A stretch of DNA of 64,000 nt. Origin: Synechococcus sp. M44_DOE_062 (GTDB taxonomy: Bacteria > Cyanobacteriota > Cyanobacteriia > Thermostichales > Thermostichaceae). The notes under the pieces are model-generated. The model was not told where the DNA came from and searched no databases. It saw only the letters and a list, made by a program, of their open reading frames with translations. Position numbers and translations under genes: made by a program. Where the stretch lies: the NCBI GenBank assembly GCA_015295985.1, contig DVDX01000001.1:1-64000 (forward strand), read 5' to 3'. Of this stretch, positions 52,385 through 64,000 are shown piece after piece. Every line of letters starts with the position of its first letter. The first letter of the stretch is position 1.

Positions 52385-54202
52385 CTAGGTGCGAATGAGG
52401 GATCCCAGCCAGCCTTGCTGGAGGGCTTCTTGAGCAGGAGTCAGTTCAGGCAACACCTCTAATGTGTAGACATCGGGCCGAGGGGGATCCAACGGGATCC
52501 AAAAGTGTTTCAACTGATCCGCTTGAAAAACGCTCAAACAAATGATCTGGTGGGGCTGATAGGCCGCCAAGCGTTCTGACAAGTTAGCAGCGCTTACCCG
52601 GAAGCCATCCAGGGCCACCAGCTCATCGCCGGCCCAGATGCCTGCTTTTTGCGCCGGGGATCCCATCTCTACTGCGCTAATGCGATTGCCCTCGCCGTTG
52701 AAATTGAGGCCTAAGTAAGGGCTGGGGTTAGGGCGGCTGAAGTGGGCTTTGAGGGTGAGGCCAAAAGGGTGTAGGTAGGCATTGTAGTCCAGCTCTTCTG
52801 TGCCTTCCACATAGGCTGCGAAAAACTGCCCAAGTTCGGCACCGGCTGCCCGCTCAAACGCCTCCCGCAAATCTTGATCGCTGTAGCCCTTCCCTGACTG
52901 ACCAAAGCGCTGCCACAGATCCTGCAATGCCGTGTCCAGGGATCCCCGACCGCCGGAAAGGTGGCGAATGTGCAGATCCAGGAGCCAACAGACCAAAGCT
53001 CCTTTTAAGTAATAAGAAACCTGGCTATTGAGGCTGTTTTCGTGGGGGCGGTAGAGTTTGATCCAAGTGTCGAAGCTGGATTCCCGCAGTGATTGCACGG
53101 CCCGGCCCGGAGTACGCTGCAAGCGGCCAATCTGTTCGGAAAGAACCTTCAAAAAATCGTTGGCACTGAGGATCCCTGACCTCAACAAGATGACATTTTC
53201 GTAGTAGCTGGTCGCCCCTTCGCAAAACCACAGACATTCCAGATAGTTTTCTTGGTTGTAATCGATCTTTTCCAATGGCAGCGGACGCAGACGCTTGACA
53301 TTCCAGGCATGAAACAACTCGTGGGCCAGCAAAGACAAAAAGCGCCGATACTGCCCCGGCTGATGCAGCTCTAGCCCAGAGTAAAGAAGGGTGGTGCTGT
53401 ACTTGTGCTCAAGGCCACCAAATCCTCCCGGTGACAAATGCACAATGAACCAGTAACGGTCGTAGGGTAGCCCACCAAAAAACGCGGCTGTGGTTTTGAC
53501 AATGACCTTGGCATCAGCGACAGCCCGATCCACATCCAGAGTGCCCGCCCCCCAAACCACAAAGTAATGGGGGATCCCTTCCACCTCAAACGATTGCATC
53601 CGATGCAGACCCACCTCCACCGGACTGTCCACCAGCTCGTCGTAGTCTTCTGCCACAAAAGACTGGCCGGAAGTGGGATCCCCAGAAGGAGAGGTCAAAG
53701 GTCGCAAACTGGTGGCGATGCGCCAATCCGGCTTGGGGGGGATCACCGTCAAGGTGTAAGGTTCCCGCTCGCGACCGGGCACGTAGAGGAAGAGCGCTGC
53801 CCCGTTGAAATAGGCGTGGGTCAAATCCAGATGGTTTGTGCGCACCGTCAGCTCATAGGCATAGACCCGGTAGCCCACCTTCACGGCAGAACAGCCCGGC
53901 GGATCGATCTGCCAGGTGTTCTTGTCCACCTTCCGCCAGGCCAAAGGGATCCCTTGCTCGGTTGCCGCCTGAAACTCCTGCACATGACGGGCATATTCTC
54001 GCACCAGGTAGGATCCCGGCGTCCACACCGGCAGCCGCAGCCGCAAAGGCATCTTGGGATCCACCTCTTGGAGCAGCAGCTCCACCTCCAGCAGGTGATT
54101 GGCCGGATCCGGCATCCGCACCGTGAAATGCTGGCGGCTCAGTCGAGAAGATGCAGCAACAACGGCCTCCGGGATCCCCATAGATAGAATGTTCCAACCC
54201 AT
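52385..54202 (-). CDS. M61-family metallopeptidase with PDZ domain
   Basis: 605 residues. The M61 N-terminal beta domain (VWTPGSYLVREYARHVQEF, NHLDLTHAYFNGAALFLYV) is followed by the zinc site HELFHAWNVKRLRP with the downstream Glu in CEGATSYYENV. A C-terminal PDZ domain starts near residue 500 (PYLGLNFNGEGNRISAVEMG to DELVALDGFRVSA). M61 enzymes are glycyl/acidic-preferring aminopeptidases. No clear signal peptide is seen. It is divergent from ntcA, sharing the gap with the NtcA box. Confidence 0.9.
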   Translation of the reverse strand: MGWNILSMGIPEAVVAASSRLSRQHFTVRMPDPANHLLEVELLLQEVDPKMPLRLRLPVWTPGSYLVREYARHVQEFQAATEQGIPLAWRKVDKNTWQIDPPGCSAVKVGYRVYAYELTVRTNHLDLTHAYFNGAALFLYVPGREREPYTLTVIPPKPDWRIATSLRPLTSPSGDPTSGQSFVAEDYDELVDSPVEVGLHRMQSFEVEGIPHYFVVWGAGTLDVDRAVADAKVIVKTTAAFFGGLPYDRYWFIVHLSPGGFGGLEHKYSTTLLYSGLELHQPGQYRRFLSLLAHELFHAWNVKRLRPLPLEKIDYNQENYLECLWFCEGATSYYENVILLRSGILSANDFLKVLSEQIGRLQRTPGRAVQSLRESSFDTWIKLYRPHENSLNSQVSYYLKGALVCWLLDLHIRHLSGGRGSLDTALQDLWQRFGQSGKGYSDQDLREAFERAAGAELGQFFAAYVEGTEELDYNAYLHPFGLTLKAHFSRPNPSPYLGLNFNGEGNRISAVEMGSPAQKAGIWAGDELVALDGFRVSAANLSERLAAYQPHQIICLSVFQADQLKHFWIPLDPPRPDVYTLEVLPELTPAQEALQQGWLGSLIRT

Positions 54203-54313
54203 CCCACTCTCTGCCGCTAAGGATCGGCGCAGTCCTTTGCGGCAATGGCTCTTATCCTAACCCCTGCCTTCGGCTGGGGATCCCTTTCTGGAACAGAAAG
54301 GAGACTCAAAAAT

Positions 54314-54327
54314 GTAGCGCGTGCTAC
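54314..54327 (+). promoter_or_regulatory. NtcA-binding site upstream of ntcA
   Basis: A perfect palindrome TGTAGCGCGTGCTACA contains GTA-N8-TAC at 54314-54327. A -10 hexamer TACTTT (TA-N3-T) lies at 54351-54356, 23 bases downstream, within the 20-24 range of NtcA-activated promoters. Expected transcription start is near 54363, about 115 bases before the ntcA start. Autoregulation of ntcA is known in other cyanobacteria. Confidence 0.85.
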
Positions 54328-54350
54328 AAAGATGTCTGGGCAGAACCTTC

Positions 54351-54356
54351 TACTTT
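54351..54356 (+). promoter_or_regulatory. -10 box of the ntcA promoter
   Basis: TACTTT fits TA-N3-T and sits 23 bases after the NtcA box. No -35 is needed in class II NtcA-activated promoters. Confidence 0.7.
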
Positions 54357-54478
54357 AGGGTAAATCTTGGTATCGTCATCGATTCTGAAGTTAATGGGTT
54401 GCAACCTAGCCTAATGCTTCTAGATTGATCTTAATAGGTTGATCTTAGGTATAAACTGACCTTAAAAGGTTGATGAGT

Positions 54479-55153
54479 ATGGCGGTGGCCGTAGCGGAAA
54501 AATCTCTGATCACAGCCTTCAAGCAATTGGGAGGCCCTCACCATCCTCCGGTTATCGAAACGTTTGAGCGCGGGAAGACCATTTTTTTTCCAGGGGATCC
54601 GGCGGAGCGGGTTTACTTTTTGGTGAAGGGAGCCGTTAAGCTCTCGCGGGTCTACGAAATGGGGGAGGAAATCACCGTCGCCCTCCTGCGCGAAAACAGC
54701 ATCTTCGGCGTGCTCTCCTTTATCACAGGACAGCGCTCCGACCGCTTTTATCACTCGGTGGCTTTTACGCCTACTGAGTTGCTCTCTCTGCCGATTGAGC
54801 AGGTGGAAAAATCCCTGCAGGAGAACGCCGAGCTGGCCATGTTGCTGGTTAAGAGCCTGTCGTCCCGCATTTTGCAAACGGAGATGATGATCGAGACGCT
54901 GGCTCATCGCGACATGGGATCCCGTCTGGTCAGCTTTTTGTTGATCCTCTGCCGTGATTTCGGGGTGCCTGGCCCAGATGGGGTCACCATCGATCTCAAA
55001 CTGTCTCACCAGGCCATCGCCGAAGCCATTGGCTCAACCCGCGTCACCATCACCCGCCTGTTGGGAGAGCTGCGCAAGAAGAAGTATATTTCCATTCATA
55101 AGAAAAAGATCACCGTACACGACCCAATGCGACTGAGCCATCGCTTTGCCTAG
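54479..55153 (+). CDS. ntcA: NtcA, global nitrogen regulator (CRP family)
   Basis: 224 residues from ATG 54479 ([18 protein letters not shown]). AAAAGG at 54464-54469 is 9 bases upstream, better placed than for ATG 54473. The cNMP-binding-like domain (about 25-140, here sensing 2-oxoglutarate) has [19 protein letters not shown] and [14 protein letters not shown]. The dimer helix [20 protein letters not shown] and the [22 protein letters not shown] are highly conserved. It activates ammonium-repressed genes. Its own upstream region carries a canonical NtcA promoter. Confidence 0.97.
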   Translation: MAVAVAEKSLITAFKQLGGPHHPPVIETFERGKTIFFPGDPAERVYFLVKGAVKLSRVYEMGEEITVALLRENSIFGVLSFITGQRSDRFYHSVAFTPTELLSLPIEQVEKSLQENAELAMLLVKSLSSRILQTEMMIETLAHRDMGSRLVSFLLILCRDFGVPGPDGVTIDLKLSHQAIAEAIGSTRVTITRLLGELRKKKYISIHKKKITVHDPMRLSHRFA

Positions 55154-55401
55154 GAGGAAGAGGAGCACGCTTCCTGAGCGGCAATCTCACCCTGCCGAGA
55201 CAGGCGCCGCTCGACGACTGATTGAAGCTCAACCCAGCCGATGTTCAATCCACCCCTGCAGCTTTGGAGGATCCTTGTGCTTGAAGGACAGACTGCCGAT
55301 TATCCCTTAAAGTTTTCTGGAAGCTGAGGGGATCCCGGGCAAGAATCCACTAGCCTATGGGGGGATCTGGCTTTGGCCAGAGCTGTCTAGCCAATTGCTG
55401 A

Positions 55402-58802
<3,401 letters not shown>

Positions 58803-58888
58803 TCCACTATGGCAGAGGGAGAAGCCGGAAACTCACCCTGAAGACTTCTGAGATCAAGCCCCGCTATAGTAGAAACCGGGTTTTGCGG

Positions 58889-60772
58889 GTGAGTTTCGTG
58901 CCACACCTTTTCTCCACTCCCTTGCAACACGCAGAGATCGGGCGAATTGGGGCCTATCCCCTACGCCAAGGCCGCTATCGCTTCTCCGTATGGGCGCCTC
59001 TGCTTGAACGAGTGGAGCTGAAGCTGCTCACCCCTGTTGAGCGATGCCTTCCTCTGGCTCAAGATGACCAGGGCTATTGGCGGTTGGAGGTGGACGGGAT
59101 CCCGTCTGGGCCGGTGGACTATCTCTACCGTCTGTACACCCAGGCAGGGTTGGTAGAGCGACCAGACCCGGCCTCCCGCTGTCAACCGCATGGCGTTCAT
59201 GGCCCCTCGCGGGTGGTGGATCCCCACTTCGACTGGCAGGATCAGGGGTGGAAGGGGATCCCGCTGCCCCAGTGGATCCTTTACGAGCTGCATGTAGGCA
59301 CCTTTACCCCTGAGGGCACCTTTGCCGCTTTGATCCCTCGCCTGCCGGAACTGGTGGAGTTGGGGGTGAACGTGCTGGAGCTGATGCCGGTGGCCCAATG
59401 CCCAGGGGGACGCAACTGGGGCTACGACGGCGTCTATCCCTACGCGGTGCAGACTGCCTATGGGGGGGCCAAAGATCTGAAAGCCCTGGTGAACGCCTGC
59501 CACCAACTGGGCTTGGCCGTCATCTTGGATGTGGTCTACAACCACCTGGGGCCGGAGGGGAACTACCTGCGGGATTTTGGCCCCTACTTCACCACCAAGT
59601 ACCACACCCCCTGGGGAGAAGCCCTCAACTTCGACGACCGCCATTCTGACGGGGTGCGGGAATTTTTCCTGCAGAATGCCGAGTACTGGCTGGAGGAATT
59701 TCACCTGGATGGGCTGCGCCTGGATGCCGTTCACACCATCTATGACTTCAGTGCCCGGCCCTTTTTGCAGGAGCTGGCGGAGCGGGTGGATGCCCTGGAA
59801 GCTCGCACTGGCTGGCCCAGGGTTCTCATTGCCGAAAGCGACCTCAACGATGTTCGCCTCATCACCCCCAGGGAGCAAGGGGGCTACGGCCTGGATGGAC
59901 AGTGGTGCGACGACTTTCACCACTTGGTTCACACCCTGCTGACCGGCGAAACGGCGGGCTACTACCAGGATTTTGGCCAATTGGAGCAACTGGCCAAGTC
60001 TTACCGAGAAAGCTACGTCTTTTCCGGCCAATACTCCCGCTACCGCGCTAGGCGTTACGGCAACTCTGCCACCGGACGGCCAGGCTCCCAGTTTGTGGTC
60101 TGCATCCAAAATCATGATCAAATCGGCAACCGCATGTTGGGAGAGCGCCTCAGTCAGCTCACCTCTTTCGAGGGCCTCAAGTTGGCTGCTGCTGCCCTGC
60201 TGTTGGCTCCCATGCTGCCGTTGCTGTTTATGGGGGAAGAATACGGAGAGGTGGCCCCCTTTCTGTATTTTGTCAGCCACGGGGATCCCGATTTGGTGGA
60301 AGCGGTACGCCAGGGACGCCGCCGCGAGTTCAGTGCCTTTGCCTGGCAGGGAGAGCCGCCGGATCCCCAAGCTGAGGAGACTTTCCTGCGCTCCAAGCTG
60401 AATTGGGAGTTGAAAAAGGCCGGTCACCACCAGGTTCTCTGGAAGTGGTACCAGACCCTGATCCGGCTGCGCAAAACTCAACCGGCTCTCCAGCACCTGG
60501 AGCGGGATGGAGTGGAAGTGGAGCTGTTTTCGGGCTCCGGCCTTGCCCTGCACCGCCGCTATGGATCCCAGTCTTTGCTTGCCCTTTTCAATTTCAGCCC
60601 TGATCAGCCGGCCACCTACGCCCATTGGCCCGGCGGCACCTGGGAGAAGCTTTTGGACAGCCACGAGGCCCAGTGGTTGGGAAAGGGATCCCAACTGCCG
60701 GCAGAAAGCCAAGGGGATCCCGTTGATGTACTGGGCTATGGCGTGGGCCTCTATGGTGCTTTGCACCGCTAA
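58889..60772 (+). CDS. treZ: TreZ, malto-oligosyltrehalose trehalohydrolase
   Basis: About 627 residues. The start is uncertain: GTG 58889 is chosen; GTG 58898 and TTG 58883 are alternatives. The N-terminal CBM48-like domain (YRFSVWAPLLERVELKLL) precedes the GH13 barrel: YELHVGTFTPEGTFAALI, DVVYNHLGPEGNYL, nucleophile Asp in GLRLDAVHTIYD, acid Glu in VLIAESDLND, and QNHDQIGNR. It releases trehalose from the malto-oligosyltrehalose made by TreY. Trehalose would serve heat, salt or desiccation tolerance. It is not in an operon with treY. Confidence 0.94.
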   Translation: MSFVPHLFSTPLQHAEIGRIGAYPLRQGRYRFSVWAPLLERVELKLLTPVERCLPLAQDDQGYWRLEVDGIPSGPVDYLYRLYTQAGLVERPDPASRCQPHGVHGPSRVVDPHFDWQDQGWKGIPLPQWILYELHVGTFTPEGTFAALIPRLPELVELGVNVLELMPVAQCPGGRNWGYDGVYPYAVQTAYGGAKDLKALVNACHQLGLAVILDVVYNHLGPEGNYLRDFGPYFTTKYHTPWGEALNFDDRHSDGVREFFLQNAEYWLEEFHLDGLRLDAVHTIYDFSARPFLQELAERVDALEARTGWPRVLIAESDLNDVRLITPREQGGYGLDGQWCDDFHHLVHTLLTGETAGYYQDFGQLEQLAKSYRESYVFSGQYSRYRARRYGNSATGRPGSQFVVCIQNHDQIGNRMLGERLSQLTSFEGLKLAAAALLLAPMLPLLFMGEEYGEVAPFLYFVSHGDPDLVEAVRQGRRREFSAFAWQGEPPDPQAEETFLRSKLNWELKKAGHHQVLWKWYQTLIRLRKTQPALQHLERDGVEVELFSGSGLALHRRYGSQSLLALFNFSPDQPATYAHWPGGTWEKLLDSHEAQWLGKGSQLPAESQGDPVDVLGYGVGLYGALHR

Positions 60773-60834
60773 CACAGATGGCTGCGGCCAGAAGGGAAAT
60801 CTCGACCGCTCCAGACCTGGCAAATGGAAACGGT

Positions 60835-61224
60835 TTAGCCAATCTTCGCGCCGCGGAAATAGAGAGAGTCAGGCAAGGGCCTGCGGGCGAGGCTGGGATT
60901 TCCGGAGAGTTTGCTCATCGATTGGCCGCGATAGGTCAGCTTGGGTTTGGCAGGGTTGCCTGTAGGAGCAGCCTCTGGTTGGGACTGCATGGGTACGCCC
61001 GGCGACAGTTGAGCCCATACTTCCGCGTGGTTCTCAAACTGCACCACGATGCTGAGAAATCCCCTTTCAATGTCGGCGCGGCAGGCAGATATCGCGTCTT
61101 GGGCGCGTTTGTACACTTGCCGAGGGGCGTAGAAGTGATTCTGAAACTTGATCACCTCCACCCAACCTTGGGGAGTCGAAGCCCAGAAGCCACTGTCTGC
61201 TTCGCTGTAGTCGAGAATAACCAT
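60835..61224 (-). CDS. Hypothetical protein with a YRGQ (DUF4278-like) tail
   Basis: 129 residues. Residues 1-60 form a compact part (MVILDYSEADSGFWASTPQG, DAISACRADIERGFLSIVVQ). A Pro/Gln-rich linker follows. The end has KLTYRGQSMSKL and SLYFRGAKIG, two RG-containing segments like the short DUF4278 repeats of cyanobacterial proteins. No membrane segment is seen. The function is unknown. An AT-rich 470-base upstream region could hold its promoter. Confidence 0.65.
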   Translation of the reverse strand: MVILDYSEADSGFWASTPQGWVEVIKFQNHFYAPRQVYKRAQDAISACRADIERGFLSIVVQFENHAEVWAQLSPGVPMQSQPEAAPTGNPAKPKLTYRGQSMSKLSGNPSLARRPLPDSLYFRGAKIG

Positions 61225-61696
61225 GGTTAACTCCTACCCTGACGAGTGGATGGATAAAGAATTCCCAGCTCTCCCACTATGGATATCAAACGTAGTAGAA
61301 CTTAATGGTGAGTTTGATCACATTGGTTATGTTTTGATGTCTTGAATGTCTTAATTACAGCTATGGCCTTTCAGGTTAGGGTGAGACGCTTGGGCTACTG
61401 GGAAAGGCCTTCTGGTTCCGTGCATTCAACATTATTTTAGATGTGAACATTTTAGGTGTGGTCACATTGTCCTAGCTTGGATCGAGACCATATTTTAAGT
61501 TGAAGTAAAGCCGATTGCGGGCTTTCTACTCCCCTCTCCTCTTGTGAGTGAGCGGAGCATCTTAATTCTTATGAGAGGAAGGTTGGAAGTGGTTGTCTGT
61601 AGCGGTGTGGAGTGCTTAAGAAATCCCTGGTTGGAAGAGGGGTTGAAAGCGTTTGCTTTGGCGGTGCAGAGTGCTAGGCGAATATCTCAAGTTTGT
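61225..61696. other. 472-base AT-rich gap with an inverted repeat
   Basis: No ORF of coding quality. A perfect 8-bp inverted repeat GGCCTTTC (61365-61372) / GAAAGGCC (61402-61409) encloses 29 bases. Two related segments GCGGTGTGGAGTGCTTA and GCGGTGCAGAGTGCTAG lie near 61600 and 61665. No RNA family was recognised. Confidence 0.4.
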
Positions 61697-63328
61697 TTAG
61701 GACTCCGTCCCGCTAACGCGACAGGACTCCGTCCCGCTAACGCGACAGGACTCCGTCCCGCTGACGCGACCGGAATGGCTCCCCAAAAGGTAATCTCGAC
61801 CACAGCCGTAGCGCCAAGCCTCGCGGCGCCGCTTCCAGAAGTAGTCTTGGGGGTCAGTTTCCAGCTCCGGGCGATCCGTCAGCTTCTGCAACAGCTCGTA
61901 GAGGCCGAGCGCGCCAAAGTGGCCCGCCCATTCCACCAACTCCGGCAACCCCAACTGGGGCAAAAGTCCGGCCACCAGCCGGGGATCCCGACTCATCGCC
62001 CCCCACAGGGCCTGGGCCAAGCCGCCGAACCGCACCACATCCTGCAAAAAGGGCTTCACCACCTGGGGGCCAGCGGCAAACATGGCCTCGAACACCCTGC
62101 TCAACAAGCGGTTAATGCTATTGGGATCCCAGCTTTTCTCCCGCAGCGGGGGGATCATGGCCTTCTGAAAGAGCCAGGTCACGGCCAAGTTGGGCTGGTA
62201 GGGTTGCAGCAGGGCCAGGGCCGCCCGGTTCAACTGCTGCTGGGCAAGGGCCTCGTGGATCCCTTGTTGCAGGCGATCCAGATGGCGCAGCATGGCCCCA
62301 AAGCCGCCAAAGCTGAGAGGAGACTGGCTGCCACTGCCGTCCCCCACTGCCAACAGGCGATCCCAGGGCAGTTGCAGAGGGCTACGGCGGTAGGCAGGAA
62401 AAACGCCGCACAGCTTGCGCACCCAGTGGATCTGCCCCAGTTCAACCCCTTGATAGGCCGGCAGCAGCCGGCAGTAATCTTGCCAAAGGGTGTGGAGGCT
62501 GGGCCGCTCCGGATCCCGGTCGCAGTAGGTGAACAGATAGGTGGTGCGCCCATCGCGGGCGGGGAAGGCTTCCCAAAAGGGCTGATAGCCGTTCTGGGCC
62601 GGGGTAAAGCTGTAGAAGAGATCCCCGGTGGGTTGGTCTGGCAGCCCTTGGGCACAGGATCCCACCACCAGACACACGCTATCCGGCGGCTGCCCTTGGC
62701 GGGCCTGGGCCACGAGGGGGGAGCGATGCCCCATGGCATCCACCAGCAACTGGGCAGAGAGGGATCCCGTGTCCGTTTGAATGCAGACCCCATCCGGGTG
62801 AACGGTAGCGCCCAGAAAGCAAGTGTTTTCCCGCAACTGGCCACCCCATTCCAGAAAGTGGGCTTTGCAGTGCTCCAGCAAGCGGGCGGGATCCACCCCC
62901 ACATTCAGCACCCCTTCCACCCACCAACTGGGGCCATCCCCAAAGCCAATCCGCCCGCCAGGATAATGGGTCACCTGCACCTTCTCCCATTCCCTTAGGG
63001 TGAGCAGTTCCAGCTCCAGCAACACCTGCAATTCCTGCCGGGAGGTGTTCCACTCCTGCTCTCGGCCCCGCAGGATCCCTCGCTCCAGCAGGATCACCCG
63101 CCAGCCTCGCTTGGCCAAAGCCGCCCCCAGGAGGATCCCCAAGGTGCCGCCGGCAATCACCACGTCGGCATCCCGGAGTTGGCTGCCCAAACGGGTGGAA
63201 GAAGGGTGAACCACCGCCGGGGGCAGTTCCGCCTGCAACTGCCGCAGGGATCCCCACCAGCGATCCAGGGCAGGCAGGGCTTCTGGCGGGGGGACGAGTT
63301 CAGCCATCGGCAGAAGGAACCTCTTCAC
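61697..63328 (-). CDS. FAD-dependent oxidoreductase (lycopene-cyclase-like fold), repeat-made C-tail
   Basis: 543 residues. The dinucleotide-binding motif is DADVVIAGGTLGILLGAALA with KRGWRVILLERG at the end of the first beta-alpha-beta unit (about 54-85). LLVDAMGHRSPLV and DRLLAVGDGSGSQSPLSFGG are FAD-contact regions of the flavoprotein monooxygenase/lycopene cyclase type. The substrate is unknown. The last 25 residues are three copies of RVSGTES separated by Cys, made by three tandem copies of the 24-bp dispersed repeat just before the stop, so the natural C-terminus was replaced or extended. The start could also be Met 8. Confidence 0.8.
   Translation of the reverse strand: MKRFLLPMAELVPPPEALPALDRWWGSLRQLQAELPPAVVHPSSTRLGSQLRDADVVIAGGTLGILLGAALAKRGWRVILLERGILRGREQEWNTSRQELQVLLELELLTLREWEKVQVTHYPGGRIGFGDGPSWWVEGVLNVGVDPARLLEHCKAHFLEWGGQLRENTCFLGATVHPDGVCIQTDTGSLSAQLLVDAMGHRSPLVAQARQGQPPDSVCLVVGSCAQGLPDQPTGDLFYSFTPAQNGYQPFWEAFPARDGRTTYLFTYCDRDPERPSLHTLWQDYCRLLPAYQGVELGQIHWVRKLCGVFPAYRRSPLQLPWDRLLAVGDGSGSQSPLSFGGFGAMLRHLDRLQQGIHEALAQQQLNRAALALLQPYQPNLAVTWLFQKAMIPPLREKSWDPNSINRLLSRVFEAMFAAGPQVVKPFLQDVVRFGGLAQALWGAMSRDPRLVAGLLPQLGLPELVEWAGHFGALGLYELLQKLTDRPELETDPQDYFWKRRREAWRYGCGRDYLLGSHSGRVSGTESCRVSGTESCRVSGTES
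61700..61771 (-). repeat. Three tandem copies of the 24-bp dispersed repeat
   Basis: Units at 61700-61723, 61724-61747 and 61748-61771. The first two are identical; the third differs by one transition near CTAACG/CTGACG and at its end. Each encodes RVSGTES plus a Cys at the unit junction on the minus strand. Confidence 0.9.
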
Positions 63329-63329
63329 T

Positions 63330-64000
63330 CTAGACTAAGCCCCGACTTTTGAGGCGACGATGAATCAAAACCAGCGTATCCGCCTCGCCGACATTGCCCG
63401 GAAACAGCACCACCGGCAGGTTGGGAAAGCGGGGATGCTCTGACGGGGTGATCACCATCGAGATCCCAGGGTAGATCTGCCCCAGCAGACGCACTGCCGG
63501 CAAGTTGAGGCCAATGCTGAGGGTGTCGTTGGAGGTGATGCCACCCTTGCTGATGAGGTAGCCAATTCCCGGCGGTAACCCCTGCACCACGCCCATCAAC
63601 AACCGCGAAACCTTTTGCCCAAAAGCTAGGCGCATTTCTACGGAGTCCTTCTCAAAAGTCAGTTCCTCCCGGCTGGTGTAGACCACCGGCGTCAGGCCCT
63701 TCTCGTAGGTGCTGTGAACTTGGGCCAGGATCCCTGGCAGCAGCTCCGCGTCGGGATCCAACAGCCGCCTCACCTCCACCTCAATGCCTTGGATTTCAGG
63801 CTCCTGCAGAAGGCGGGCCAACTGCTGGCTGGACTTTTGCACGTGGGATCCCACGATCACCACCCCCGGTCGAGAGGAGCAAACAAACTGCCCCATCTGT
63901 TCCGGGGGAATGGGCTGCGGCGGCAACTGCGCCAGAGCCGTCAGGAGGCTAGCGGCACTGCGAAACAGAAAGCGTTTGCCCTGAGAGGCTGCCGCCAAAA
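63330..64000 (-). CDS. DUF1537 / four-carbon acid sugar kinase-like protein, C-terminal part (partial)
   Basis: The frame is open to the right window edge; a TTG at 63998 is unlikely to be the true start because the family is about 420-450 residues long. Present are the hinge VVIVGSHVQKSSQQLARLL and the C-terminal nucleotide-binding domain: GYLISKGGITSNDTLSIGLNL, GISMVITPSEHPRFPNLPVV, LFPGNVGEADTLVLI. Members phosphorylate four-carbon sugar acids such as erythronate or threonate. It is separated from the FAD oxidoreductase by one base pair only, so the two are in one operon. Confidence 0.85.
   Translation of the reverse strand, partial: LAAASQGKRFLFRSAASLLTALAQLPPQPIPPEQMGQFVCSSRPGVVIVGSHVQKSSQQLARLLQEPEIQGIEVEVRRLLDPDAELLPGILAQVHSTYEKGLTPVVYTSREELTFEKDSVEMRLAFGQKVSRLLMGVVQGLPPGIGYLISKGGITSNDTLSIGLNLPAVRLLGQIYPGISMVITPSEHPRFPNLPVVLFPGNVGEADTLVLIHRRLKSRGLV

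Noticed and set aside
58961-60823. Minus-strand ORF of 620 codons opposite treZ
   Set aside because: A shadow of a GC-rich gene; no enzyme motifs, while treZ has all of its catalytic residues.
61544-62998. Long plus-strand ORF (484 codons)
   Set aside because: It is antisense to the FAD oxidoreductase, which has clear family motifs; the plus product is low-complexity and matches nothing.
63640-63665. ACGGAGTCCTT resembling the dispersed repeat
   Set aside because: Only the core half matches and it encodes ordinary family residues of the DUF1537 protein, so chance is likely.

Overview
The window reads as a piece of chromosome from a thermophilic, unicellular cyanobacterium of the hot-spring Synechococcus type (the Yellowstone OS-A/OS-B' lineage, now placed in Thermostichus). 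Evidence in the sequence: photosystem II genes (psbV, a psbV2-like gene, ycf48, rubA), the nitrogen regulator ntcA, type IV pilus motor genes, several cyanobacterium-specific unknown families (DUF3727, GvpG-like, YlxR next to infB), a TreY/TreZ trehalose route, and a high-GC background crowded with the palindrome GGGATCCC. This octamer seems to take the place of the usual cyanobacterial HIP1 octamer GCGATCGC. The lineage assignment is an inference; no database search was possible.

Layout. 0-6 kb: end of a pentapeptide-repeat gene, a ycf46-type AAA ATPase broken by two nonsense codons, three small conserved genes, and rqcH. 6-11 kb: one very large alpha-2-macroglobulin-like gene. 11-16 kb: pilB, pilT, pilC on the minus strand. 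16-20 kb: an acetolactate-synthase-like gene divergent from a pair resembling dgcA-dgcN (amino-acid epimerase plus DUF1611), followed by a decayed DUF29 gene and a 53-residue membrane peptide. 20-28 kb: DUF2062, map, a ClC channel, nth, murG, ycf48-rubA, an FHA protein and tpiA. 28-38 kb: treY, two small overlapping ORFs, an M48 protease, a PfkB sugar kinase, an ABC exporter and a multi-sensor diguanylate cyclase. 38-48 kb: a secreted Ig-like protein, two small genes, proS, infB, ylxR and an HD-GYP response regulator. 47.6-48.6 kb: an ORF-poor stretch with IS200/IS605-like end hairpins. 48.6-50 kb: psbV-psbV2. 50-52.3 kb: an orphan DUF4384-like gene and an AT-rich two-gene cassette (membrane coiled coil plus PD-(D/E)XK nuclease). 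52.3-64 kb: M61 protease, ntcA with a textbook NtcA promoter, eno, prolyl oligopeptidase, treZ, a small unknown, an FAD oxidoreductase with a repeat-made tail, and a truncated DUF1537 kinase.

How the genes fit together. Most of the window is housekeeping with short operons and frequent strand switches. Linked functions are pilus extension/retraction (pilBTC), PSII assembly (rubA-ycf48), the PSII extrinsic cytochromes, D-amino-acid handling (the epimerase/DUF1611 pair), and trehalose synthesis, whose two enzymes lie about 27 kb apart. A short GC-rich dispersed repeat (core GCGGGACGGAGTCC) occurs in gaps and inside reading frames, including those of rqcH, the macroglobulin, infB and the FAD oxidoreductase, where in the main frame it encodes SGTES. 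The strongest candidates for undescribed biology are the AT-rich nuclease cassette at 50.96-52.26 kb, this coding-tolerant repeat, and the hairpin cluster at 47.6-48.5 kb.
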